Shown here: piece after piece, positions 1-4,922 of the stretch
How the letters are laid out: the number at the start of each line of letters is the position of its first letter
How positions within the stretch are numbered: position 1 is the first letter of the stretch
NCBI GenBank assembly: GCA_001771235.1
Contig: METF01000194.1
Span: 1 to 6,236, forward strand
Origin: Candidatus Zhuqueibacterota bacterium RBG_16_48_16
GTDB taxonomy: Bacteria > Zhuqueibacterota > Zhuqueibacteria > Residuimicrobiales > Sediminimicrobiaceae
DNA length: 6,236 nt
Reading direction: 5' to 3'
The notes under the pieces: model-generated
The model's database searches: none
What the model saw: the letters and a program-made list of their open reading frames with translations, nothing else
Told to the model about the DNA's origin: nothing
Made by a program: the position numbers and the translations under genes

Positions 1-5
1 GCGTT

Positions 6-24
6 TCCTTCGACAAGCTCAGGA
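6..24. repeat. Copy of the common TTCGACAAGCTCAGG-type dispersed repeat
   Basis: TCCTTCGACAAGCTCAGGA has complementary 4-bp ends (TCCT/AGGA) and matches a short imperfect palindrome I recognise as recurring between genes in many unrelated bacterial genomes. Identification is from memory of the motif, not from a search. Confidence 0.5.
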
Positions 25-34
25 CAAGTTTTGC

Positions 35-70
35 CGAAGCAATCTCCTGAAAAGTAAGGGGATTGCTTCG
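35..70. repeat. 13-bp inverted repeat with 10-nt loop (GAAGCAATC / GATTGCTTC type)
   Basis: Positions 35-47 pair with 58-70 over 13 bp with a single G-T wobble; the ten outer pairs (CGAAGCAATC with GATTGCTTCG) are perfect. The arms resemble the GAAGCAATC ... TCGCAATGAC family of dispersed intergenic repeats found in many bacteria (general knowledge). Two head-to-head copies of that half-repeat would produce this structure. Confidence 0.6.
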
Positions 71-91
71 CTCCAACAGAGCAAATTGAAC

Positions 92-110
92 AGGAAATGA
101 CTCATTTCCT
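92..110. repeat. Near-perfect palindrome, 9-bp arms around one base
   Basis: AGGAAATGA and TCATTTCCT are perfect reverse complements separated by a single C. It sits between a left segment (61-74) and a right segment (111-124) that together resemble one dispersed repeat, as though this stretch had been inserted in it (inference). Confidence 0.6.
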
Positions 111-125
111 CCGCTCGCAATGACA

Positions 126-143
126 GTTTTCTTTAAAGAAAAC
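126..143. repeat. 18-bp perfect palindrome
   Basis: GTTTTCTTTAAAGAAAAC is self-complementary over its full 18 bp with no central spacer. It lies directly after the TCGCAATGACA-like segment and may be the edge of a repeat element, a protein-binding site or a cruciform-prone site. Confidence 0.6.
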
Positions 144-250
144 ATCTGACAAATTTTTAGTTTATTTAGCGTGTTTCGTGGGCCTGGTCGCTGCAAGAAT
201 CTGATCTTAAACGAAAAGTTTTTCATGATTACCTTGAAACTAAAGTACAA

Positions 251-287
251 ATCCGTATTGATCAGTTCAATCCGTTGCATCCGTGTT
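251..287. repeat. Degenerate ~9-bp tandem repeat, ATCCGTNNN type, four units
   Basis: Units start at 251, 261, 270 and 279 (spacing 10, 9 and 9 bp). Three begin ATCCGT and one ATCAGT; the last three bases vary. The organisation parallels the units at 3939-3973, with ATCCGT instead of ATCCTGT. Role unknown. Confidence 0.6.
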
Positions 288-348
288 CTAATAAAATTTT
301 TGCTCAAGAATAGTAAAATTTGACTTCTGAGATACTAAAACCGTTGAT

Positions 349-362
349 AAGATGGCCATCTT
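349..362. repeat. 14-bp perfect palindrome just after the DUF5683 gene
   Basis: AAGATGGCCATCTT is its own reverse complement and sits 11 nt past the DUF5683 stop codon in the direction of transcription. As RNA it could form a 5-bp stem with a GGCC loop, but no T-tract follows on the minus strand, so terminator function is doubtful. Confidence 0.4.
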
Positions 363-373
363 TTCACCAGACC

Positions 374-901
374 TTAAAAATCGAGCGAAAGGGAAAGCAA
401 CAAGCCGGGATTGCCTTCCTGCACGCTGCCGGCTGCGGGCGTTCTTACATCAAGACTCAACGAGGTGCTTTCGTCAAAATCGTAGAGATGCGCATCGACA
501 TAGGCATCCGTCATGCTGTACAGAATGACAGCCGCCAGCCACCAATACGACAGGTTTCTGTTGTCGATATAAAAATCGCGTTCCAGCTTGTCTTGTGCCT
601 TGTTGGCGAAATCGTTCTGGATCATCGCGTTCACAACCAGCCCGATTTCCGTACCGGCAACAAGGATTCCTTTAAACCATTTGCCGTTGTAAAACTGTCC
701 CCATCCGGGCAAAAGGATGGACCTGATCATCGCGCCTCGCGGGGACTTTTTTCCCATCGATTCGGAATTTTGCCGCTCGACGGTCTTGCTGCTGTCCGGA
801 ACAGGAGAAACAGCAAGCGAATCGGCAGGAGGTTGCGCCTGGATAGGTGTATAGCTCAAGCCAACACAGACAAGCATAACATATACACGGCTGAATCTCA
901 T
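374..901 (-). CDS. Exported small membrane protein of the DUF5683 type, function unknown
   Basis: A 175-residue protein. Residues 1-22 look like a Sec signal peptide (MRFSR, hydrophobic core, then PIQAQ with a likely cut after QA); there is no lipobox Cys. A low-complexity Pro/Ser linker (about 24-50) follows. The conserved core begins at SPRGAMIRSILLPGWGQFYNG (53-73), which I recognise as the DUF5683 hallmark, with hydrophobic segments at about 76-95 and 117-131 and the motif YSMTDAYVDAHLYDFDE (128-144). The C-terminus (163-175) ends in alternating hydrophobic residues and a terminal Phe, reminiscent of outer-membrane proteins but too short to prove it. ATG at 901 lies 18 nt after the RidA stop; AGGT seven bases, or AGGA two bases, upstream may serve as ribosome site. 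It is the last gene of the run. The family is common in Bacteroidota-related phyla and has no established role; an envelope role is inferred. Confidence 0.82.
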   Translation of the reverse strand: MRFSRVYVMLVCVGLSYTPIQAQPPADSLAVSPVPDSSKTVERQNSESMGKKSPRGAMIRSILLPGWGQFYNGKWFKGILVAGTEIGLVVNAMIQNDFANKAQDKLERDFYIDNRNLSYWWLAAVILYSMTDAYVDAHLYDFDESTSLSLDVRTPAAGSVQEGNPGLLLSLSLDF

Positions 902-919
902 GATCCTGACCTGTCCGCT

Positions 920-1303
920 TCAGACGACGGCAATGGCTTCGATTTCGACCAGGGCATCCTTGGGCAAGCGGGCCGCCTGGATGGCCGAGCGGGCGGGTTG
1001 CCGTTGAGTGAAATAAAGAGCAAAAACCTCATTCAATGCGGCAAAATCATTCAGATCCTTGAGGAATACGGTGGTTTTCACGACATCGGCCAGGGAGCCG
1101 CCGCCTGCTTCCAGAACCGCCTTGAGGTTTTCCAATGCCTGCTGCACCTGTTCCTTTATGCCTCCGGCGACAAAATCGCCCGTGGCCGGGTTCACTCCCA
1201 CCTGGCCGGCGGTGAAAATTAACTTGCCGCCATCCGCCACGATGCCCTGGCTGTACGGGCCGATGGGCTGCGGCGCTTTGTCGGTGTTAATGATGCTTTT
1301 CAT
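920..1303 (-). CDS. ridA: RidA family (YjgF/YER057c/UK114) reactive enamine/imine deaminase
   Basis: A 127-residue cytosolic protein, exactly in the family's usual length range, normally a homotrimer. The family hydrolyses reactive 2-aminoacrylate and related enamines/imines made by PLP enzymes such as threonine dehydratase, protecting PLP enzymes from damage. Visible hallmarks: APQPIGPYSQG (10-20) with Tyr17, FTAGQVG (30-36), and the C-terminal block PARSAIQAARLPKDALVEIEAIAVV region (103-127), which carries Arg105, the carboxylate-binding residue required in E. coli RidA, and Glu120. These match the RidA subgroup rather than Rid1-7 variants lacking the Arg. ATG at 1303 overlaps the HD-GYP gene by 17 nt and has AAGGGA 7 nt upstream. 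Its presence in a glycan/c-di-GMP operon has no obvious mechanistic link; metabolic housekeeping by co-transcription is likeliest. Confidence 0.95.
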   Translation of the reverse strand: MKSIINTDKAPQPIGPYSQGIVADGGKLIFTAGQVGVNPATGDFVAGGIKEQVQQALENLKAVLEAGGGSLADVVKTTVFLKDLNDFAALNEVFALYFTQRQPARSAIQAARLPKDALVEIEAIAVV

Positions 1304-2615
1304 TTTTGCATCCCTTCAGGTGATCACGATGATAATATGTTAAAAAGGTATTTTTTAATGCGACAAAATCCGCATCGACACGATTCCCTTCGACGGCTTC
1401 GACCAGGTGATTGACATCAAAACGTGACATGAAGGATAAATCCTCGCTTTTCAGCTTATCCTGGTTTTCCGATTCGAGTATGCTGATCAGGCGGTCCACC
1501 TTCATCTTTTTAAAAGCGGCCACGAAAAACTCGTCGAATTGCTGGCCGGAATTTGTATTCAGAATATTTATGACTTTAGAAAATTTCATCCTGTCGCGAT
1601 AATGGCGCTTGGAAGTGAGGGCATCGAAGACATCGACGACGGCCAGTATCTTGCCAAGTTTCGGAATCTGGCTGTTTGCCAGACCGTTCGGGTAGCCGGA
1701 GCCGTTCAGTTTTTCATGATGTGAGGCGGCGATTGTCGGTACGTCACGAAAATCACGGGCAAAGTTGATGCGCTCCAGGATGTTCCGGGTGAACAGCGGA
1801 TGGCTTTTTATGTGCTCATATTCTTCGGCATTCAGCTCGCCCTCCTTGGTGAGCACCGCTTCCCTGACAGCGATCTTGCCATAATCGTGCAGCAGGGCGG
1901 CCATGCGCAGCTTCTCCCGTTCCTTCTCGTCCAGGTTGATGATTTTTGCGATCTCGTCCGCATACATGGCGATTCTTTTTGAATGGCCGGCCGTCAACGG
2001 ATCGCGGGCGTCGATGGTTGTGGCCAGCGTCTCGATAAAGCTGTCAAAGGTTTTCTTTTGTTCTTCATACAACTGGGCATTTTCAATCTGGCTGGCGGAA
2101 ATAACCGAAATGGCATCGAGCAGCTCTTCGTCTTCATAGATAAACGGCCCGCCGAATTTGTTGAGCACCTGGAACACGCCGATAAGCTCTCCCAGCTTGT
2201 TGCGCATGGGCGCGGCAAGAATGCTTCGGGTGCGATAGCCGGTTTTTTTGTCGATATTCGGATTGAAACGTTCGTCCGAATAGGCATCGGGAATATTGAG
2301 CACTTCTCCTGTGGTTGCCACATGCCCGGCAATGCCCATGTGGCTGGGGAAGCGAATTTCTTGTTCCCCGTGAGCGATACGGGACCACAGCTCGCCCTTG
2401 TCCCGGTCCAGCATGAACACGGTACAACGGTCGCAATTCAACACGCTGACCACTTCATCCATGATCAGTCTCAGCAAACGGTCGAGATGGATTTCCCGCG
2501 AGATGTTTCGGGTAATATTCAGCAGGAGCTTCAGGCGTTCATGCTCGCGGCGAAAGACGTCCGCTTCCCGGGACTCTGATTTTTGAGAGCCTTGTTTGCT
2601 GCGAATTTTTCTCAC
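1287..2615 (-). CDS. GAF domain plus HD-GYP cyclic-di-GMP phosphodiesterase-type regulator
   Basis: A 442-residue soluble protein with no signal peptide or membrane span. A charged, probably coiled-coil N-terminus (about 12-38) leads into a GAF sensor domain (about 40-185; note NCDRCTVFMLD, GIAGHVATTGEVLNIPDAY and SILAAPM). The HD-GYP domain (about 190-380) follows. Expected metal-site residues are all there: H211, HD at 243-244, H272, HH at 299-300 and D328; the signature reads HHEKLNGSGYP (299-309), with Asn in place of the usual Asp of DGxGYP. The family hydrolyses cyclic-di-GMP to pGpG/GMP. Spacing of ligands matches family members, so it is probably active (inference). The GAF ligand is unknown. 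A C-terminal tail of about 60 residues (385-442) goes beyond the usual domain end. GTG start overlaps the ligase stop; its own end overlaps RidA by 17 nt. There is no receiver domain, so this is not a classical response regulator. Confidence 0.93.
   Translation of the reverse strand: MRKIRSKQGSQKSESREADVFRREHERLKLLLNITRNISREIHLDRLLRLIMDEVVSVLNCDRCTVFMLDRDKGELWSRIAHGEQEIRFPSHMGIAGHVATTGEVLNIPDAYSDERFNPNIDKKTGYRTRSILAAPMRNKLGELIGVFQVLNKFGGPFIYEDEELLDAISVISASQIENAQLYEEQKKTFDSFIETLATTIDARDPLTAGHSKRIAMYADEIAKIINLDEKEREKLRMAALLHDYGKIAVREAVLTKEGELNAEEYEHIKSHPLFTRNILERINFARDFRDVPTIAASHHEKLNGSGYPNGLANSQIPKLGKILAVVDVFDALTSKRHYRDRMKFSKVINILNTNSGQQFDEFFVAAFKKMKVDRLISILESENQDKLKSEDLSFMSRFDVNHLVEAVEGNRVDADFVALKNTFLTYYHRDHLKGCKNEKHH
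1311..1316 (-). promoter_or_regulatory. Shine-Dalgarno for the RidA gene inside the HD-GYP gene
   Basis: The minus strand reads AAGGGA seven bases before the RidA ATG (1303-1301), within the last codons of the upstream gene. It gives the 17-nt-overlapping RidA start its own ribosome entry and supports that ATG. Confidence 0.55.
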
Positions 2616-3793
2616 GCCGGTTTTTCCTCAATTGAAATCGGCCGCGGCGATACGGATAGTGCAAGCGCAAGGCCTGTCACAAACCACACCATCGTGATGA
2701 TCTCGGCATCGCCAAAATTCCATTCGAAAAAGCCGTTTATATTAAAGGCGAGGAAAATACTCGCGGCGGATAAGACCCATGCTTTTTGGTGCGACAACAG
2801 GCTTGACCTGAGAATTCGCAGAAGCTCGATGAATATCTTTACGATCATGAAAATAAAGGCCGTAAAGCCGATGACGCCCAGTGTTGCCAGGATGTGCAGA
2901 TAATTGCTGTGAAAGTGGCCTACGGAGCCTTTGAAATTTGGAGGTGCATATTGGCGAAAAATCTCGGATGTGCCCACGTCACCGATGCCGGTGACGGGGT
3001 GGTCTTTGAAAATCTCCCAGGCGGCCCGCCACCAGACCAGCCTTTTTGAGATGGTGGGCATATTGGGATCGAAAAAGCCCTGTGCGCGATGCTTGAATGC
3101 CGGGGGTGATAAAAAATAAAACGCAGCCGCAAGAACAGGCACCAGGATGAGCAGTTTTTTGTTGGAGTAGAAAAAGGCAAAGAGCACGCCGATCACAAAT
3201 CCAAGCCAGGAGCCGCGCGTATTGGTCAATACCAGACACACCGAATTCACCAGGGCTGCGGCGGCACAGAGATATTTCCACTTATTCGATTCCAGTTTGG
3301 TGAATAAAGCGACGCAGGCCACGGCGCCGATCATGGTGATGCCCCCGGCGGTCATGGAATTTTGTACGTGGCGCACGCGCAGTTGCGGCTCGTTGATCCA
3401 GGAGAGAACGCCCCACATCGAATAGAGGGTAGTCGCAGCGACAAAGATCAGGATCATGCGCTTGAAGAGCTTGTCGCTGTCGACGTTGAAGGCAACGAGA
3501 TAGACAGCGGCGATCAGCAGAATGCGTTTCAGATAGATAATGGACTGAGGGACGTTTATGGAAAAGACCAGGGAAAGAAGCTCGGCGGCGATATAGGCCG
3601 CGAATGCCCATTCCAGCGAGGTGTGCTTGAGCCTGGCGGATTTGGTGATAAAAATCCTTGCCAACCAGCACAACGTTGCGATCCCCAGGCTTATTTGAGT
3701 GATGGCGATGCTGAACGGCATGGCGGCCGCAAAAAGATAAAGAAACGCCTTTGTGGTCAGAAGCAAATATGTATCGATTTTTGATAAGCTCAA
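2612..3793 (-). CDS. O-antigen ligase / O-antigen polymerase family membrane protein (WaaL/Wzy superfamily)
   Basis: A 393-residue polytopic inner-membrane protein predicted to join undecaprenyl-linked glycan to lipid A-core (ligase) or to polymerise repeat units. Many hydrophobic segments run from about residue 10 to 225, followed by a periplasmic stretch and further segments at about 300-380. Family hallmarks seen: TRGSWLG (192-198) with the conserved Arg; R-W-x-x-A-W near 251-259; DHPVTGIG (264-271); HFHSNYLH (293-300), placed like the catalytic His-containing periplasmic loop of WaaL; and NGFFEWNFGD (353-362). The start is taken as TTG at 3793, preceded at 5 nt by AGAGG; an internal Met at residue 25 would cut into the first membrane segment. 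Its stop overlaps the GTG start of the next gene (GTGA), so the two are almost certainly co-translated. Ligase and Wzy polymerase cannot be told apart reliably by sequence; ligase fits the flippase/glycosyltransferase neighbourhood. Confidence 0.88.
   Translation of the reverse strand: MSLSKIDTYLLLTTKAFLYLFAAAMPFSIAITQISLGIATLCWLARIFITKSARLKHTSLEWAFAAYIAAELLSLVFSINVPQSIIYLKRILLIAAVYLVAFNVDSDKLFKRMILIFVAATTLYSMWGVLSWINEPQLRVRHVQNSMTAGGITMIGAVACVALFTKLESNKWKYLCAAAALVNSVCLVLTNTRGSWLGFVIGVLFAFFYSNKKLLILVPVLAAAFYFLSPPAFKHRAQGFFDPNMPTISKRLVWWRAAWEIFKDHPVTGIGDVGTSEIFRQYAPPNFKGSVGHFHSNYLHILATLGVIGFTAFIFMIVKIFIELLRILRSSLLSHQKAWVLSAASIFLAFNINGFFEWNFGDAEIITMVWFVTGLALALSVSPRPISIEEKPA
2625..2630 (-). promoter_or_regulatory. 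Shine-Dalgarno supporting a GTG start for the GAF-HD-GYP gene
   Basis: The minus strand reads TGAGGA inside the 3' end of the ligase gene; the GAGG core ends 10 nt before the GTG at 2615-2613. This supports the GTG that overlaps the ligase stop as GTGA, giving translational coupling. Confidence 0.55.
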
Positions 3794-3798
3794 ATAAG

Positions 3799-3803
3799 CC
3801 TCT
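3799..3803 (-). promoter_or_regulatory. Shine-Dalgarno supporting a TTG start for the ligase gene
   Basis: The minus strand reads AGAGG here, five bases before the TTG at 3793-3791. No ATG or GTG occurs in the same frame between this TTG and the upstream in-frame stop TAG at 3838-3836, so the site and the TTG together fix the most likely start. Confidence 0.6.
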
Positions 3804-3850
3804 AATAAGGTTAAAATGTGGCGGCGGCCATTTTTCTACTAAGGTTAAAA
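3802..3850. repeat. 15-bp direct repeat pair in the ligase leader
   Basis: Positions 3802-3816 and 3836-3850 match at 14 of 15 bases (CTAATAAGGTTAAAA versus CTACTAAGGTTAAAA), with starts 34 bp apart. Read on the minus strand the proximal copy abuts the Shine-Dalgarno of the O-antigen ligase gene. It could be paired regulator sites or a local duplication; the sequence alone does not decide. Confidence 0.5.
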
Positions 3851-3867
3851 AGACGGCTTTTTCGTAA

Positions 3868-3912
3868 GTAGCTCAAGCTTTAGCTTGCTAACCAGCCTGA
3901 AGGCTGAACTAC
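3868..3912. repeat. REP/BIME-like double hairpin bounded by GTAG and CTAC
   Basis: A 45-bp symmetric element. It opens with GTAG (3868-3871), then 2 nt, then an inverted repeat CAAGCT/AGCTTG (3874-3879 and 3882-3887), a 5-nt linker, a second inverted repeat CAGCCT/AGGCTG (3893-3898 and 3901-3906), 2 nt, and closes with CTAC (3909-3912), which is GTAG on the other strand. REP elements mobilised by RAYT (Y1-type) transposases are described as a GTAG or similar tetranucleotide just 5' of a hairpin, and BIMEs as two such REPs in opposite orientation; this layout matches. No transposase is present here, so it would be a non-autonomous copy. It lies in the gap between the glycosyltransferase and O-antigen ligase genes. 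Confidence 0.6.
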
Positions 3913-3938
3913 AAACTAAAAAAAGTCCCAAAAGATTC

Positions 3939-3973
3939 ATCCTGTCAATCTTTGTCATCCGGTTATCCTGTCG
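3939..3973. repeat. Degenerate ~9-bp tandem repeat, ATCCTGTCA type, four units
   Basis: Four consecutive units begin with ATC at 3939, 3948, 3957 and 3965 (spacing 9, 9 and 8 bp). The first and last are nearly identical (ATCCTGTCA and ATCCTGTCG); the middle two are diverged. Similar short ATCCTGT-rich tracts are scattered between genes in many environmental bacteria, from my general knowledge. No function is known to me. The units are too short and have no spacers, so this is not a CRISPR array. Confidence 0.6.
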
Positions 3974-3996
3974 AACACAAACGCGAACAACGACGC

Positions 3997-4014
3997 ATCC
4001 CTTTGATCGGTTGC
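3997..4014. repeat. Two degenerate 9-bp ATC units
   Basis: Two adjacent 9-mers, ATCCCTTTG (3997-4005) and ATCGGTTGC (4006-4014), share the phase and ATC start of the units at 3939-3973. The second differs by one base from a unit at 270-278 in the other noncoding region. It may be a decayed outlier of the same repeat type. With only two units, chance remains possible. Confidence 0.35.
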
Positions 4015-4047
4015 GAGTGCAAGCGATGTTTCGTTTTAAAAAAACAA

Positions 4048-4064
4048 TGATACAATAACTATCA
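4048..4064 (-). terminator. Possible weak terminator after the glycosyltransferase gene
   Basis: On the minus strand the glycosyltransferase stop codon begins a 5-bp inverted repeat, TGATA and TATCA around a 7-nt loop, followed two bases later by a run of T residues (minus-strand reading, 4045-4039). The geometry is that of an intrinsic terminator, but the stem is short and AT-rich, so it would be weak. It could separate flippase-glycosyltransferase expression from the downstream ligase operon, or be chance. Confidence 0.22.
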
Positions 4065-4922
4065 GAATTTTCCAAACACTCTTTTTATTCTCTTGGAGAG
4101 GGGATACAAAACAGCCCTCGCTTTGCGGATGGGGTAGCAGCGGAGGAATGTCTTTCGGGGATCGAATGGCGCGGCAAAAGCGGCAACCCGCTGTTGCATA
4201 ACATGCGGGTGGGCGCCTTTAAATTTTACCAGGAAACTGCGATCCGGGTAGTCAAATTCCTGGCGATCCTGGTATTCCCGGCTGATCCAGGTGTCATCGT
4301 GCCAGAGTTTGTCCAGCGACTTTTTCTTGTTCAGCATTTTTTGCGGGGTCTTTACCCAGCCGTAATGATAGACATGGCTTTTGATGCGAGCCACAGCAAG
4401 CTTGGAGCCGTCCTTATGGCGAAAGTCCATGGCATCTCCCCAGGAGACGATGTCCTCGGATTTGCGGACGATGCGCACTTCGCGGGGATACCAGCGCCGG
4501 TAATTGTCCTGGACATATTGATAGGAACCGTAAAAATGAAGATAGCGGAAGGAAAGGCCTTCGACAGCGGGATTTTCGAGATACTCACGCATTTTTTCCA
4601 AAAGATAGGGATGTTCTTTTTCGTGAATCACCTCGTCGGATTGCAGGTAAAAAGCCCAATCACCCGTGCAGGCGCTTAAAGCAACGTTGGTTTGCTGCGA
4701 CAGAATTTGCCCGCCCTGGCGAATATTCTCGTCCCACTTTGTGTGAAGGATGATCAGTTTGTCCGAGCCAATGGATTGAATCAGCTCCGGCGTATCATCG
4801 TCGCTGTCGCCCACGTTGACGATGAATTCATCGCACAAAGGCAGGATGGATTCTATGGACTCTTTAGCCGGATAGCCCATGAGAAGGGCGTTGCGTACGA
4901 TTGTAAAACCGCTAATTTTCAT
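4062..4922 (-). CDS. Family 2 (GT-A fold) glycosyltransferase, probable LPS/surface-glycan sugar transferase
   Basis: A 286-residue cytoplasmic or membrane-associated enzyme expected to transfer a sugar from an activated nucleotide donor to a lipid-linked glycan. The N-terminus (MKISGFTIVRNA, then SILPLCDEFIVNVGDSDDDT at about 25-44) is the nucleotide-binding half of a GT-A fold. WAFYLQSDEVIHEK (89-102) holds QSDE where many GT2 enzymes have a DxD-type metal site. EGLSFRYLHFYGSY (121-134) and HVYHYGWVK (183-191) match a subfamily of GT2 proteins I recognise by pattern but cannot name. There is no membrane span; the last ~30 residues are rich in Arg/Lys and could bind the inner leaflet (inference). 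ATG at 4922 is chosen because it begins the conserved KISGFT strand. Its upstream region lacks a clear Shine-Dalgarno, and the 11-nt overlap with the flippase gene suggests translational coupling. Donor and acceptor are unknown. Confidence 0.88.
   Translation of the reverse strand: MKISGFTIVRNALLMGYPAKESIESILPLCDEFIVNVGDSDDDTPELIQSIGSDKLIILHTKWDENIRQGGQILSQQTNVALSACTGDWAFYLQSDEVIHEKEHPYLLEKMREYLENPAVEGLSFRYLHFYGSYQYVQDNYRRWYPREVRIVRKSEDIVSWGDAMDFRHKDGSKLAVARIKSHVYHYGWVKTPQKMLNKKKSLDKLWHDDTWISREYQDRQEFDYPDRSFLVKFKGAHPHVMQQRVAAFAAPFDPRKTFLRCYPIRKARAVLYPLSKRIKRVFGKF

Larger units (their letters stand above)
1..373. other. Noncoding, repeat-rich region downstream of the operon
   Basis: No credible gene is seen in either strand over these 373 nt. 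The left 143 nt are dense with inverted repeats and fragments resembling dispersed bacterial repeats; positions 251-287 carry short tandem units; 349-362 is a small palindrome near the end of the DUF5683 gene. Positions 144-250 and 288-348 show nothing I can name. No strong hairpin with a T-run marking the end of the operon is visible on the minus strand. Confidence 0.7.

Noticed and set aside
1..143. Complete insertion sequence or MITE with defined terminal repeats
   Set aside because: No single pair of terminal inverted repeats plus target-site duplication bounds the region; the palindromes are separate, and the left edge may continue outside the window.
251..287. CRISPR array
   Set aside because: The repeating units are about 9 bp with no spacers and are degenerate; no cas genes are present.
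320..1222. 300-codon open frame on the plus strand
   Set aside because: It lies opposite the RidA and DUF5683 genes, both of which have clear family motifs; its translation shows no recognisable domain and starts in noncoding sequence.
1983..2579. 198-codon open frame on the plus strand
   Set aside because: It is antisense to the GAF-HD-GYP gene, whose domains are unmistakable; the antisense translation resembles no known protein.
3811..3831. Six-codon ORF (ATG, three GCC, ACA, TTT, stop) in the ligase leader
   Set aside because: It has no clear ribosome site and its codons are not those of a typical amino-acid-sensing leader peptide; it is short enough to arise by chance.
3851..3930. Promoter for the ligase operon (for example TTGAGC in the hairpin element as a -35 box)
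   Set aside because: No convincing -10 element at proper spacing could be found, and the host's promoter consensus is unknown.
3845..4075. 76-codon open frame on the minus strand in the glycosyltransferase-ligase gap
   Set aside because: Its translation runs through the tandem 9-bp units and the double-hairpin repeat (the SSAFRLVSKLKLEL portion is simply the translated repeat), and it overlaps the glycosyltransferase end. It is most likely a repeat artefact, not a gene.
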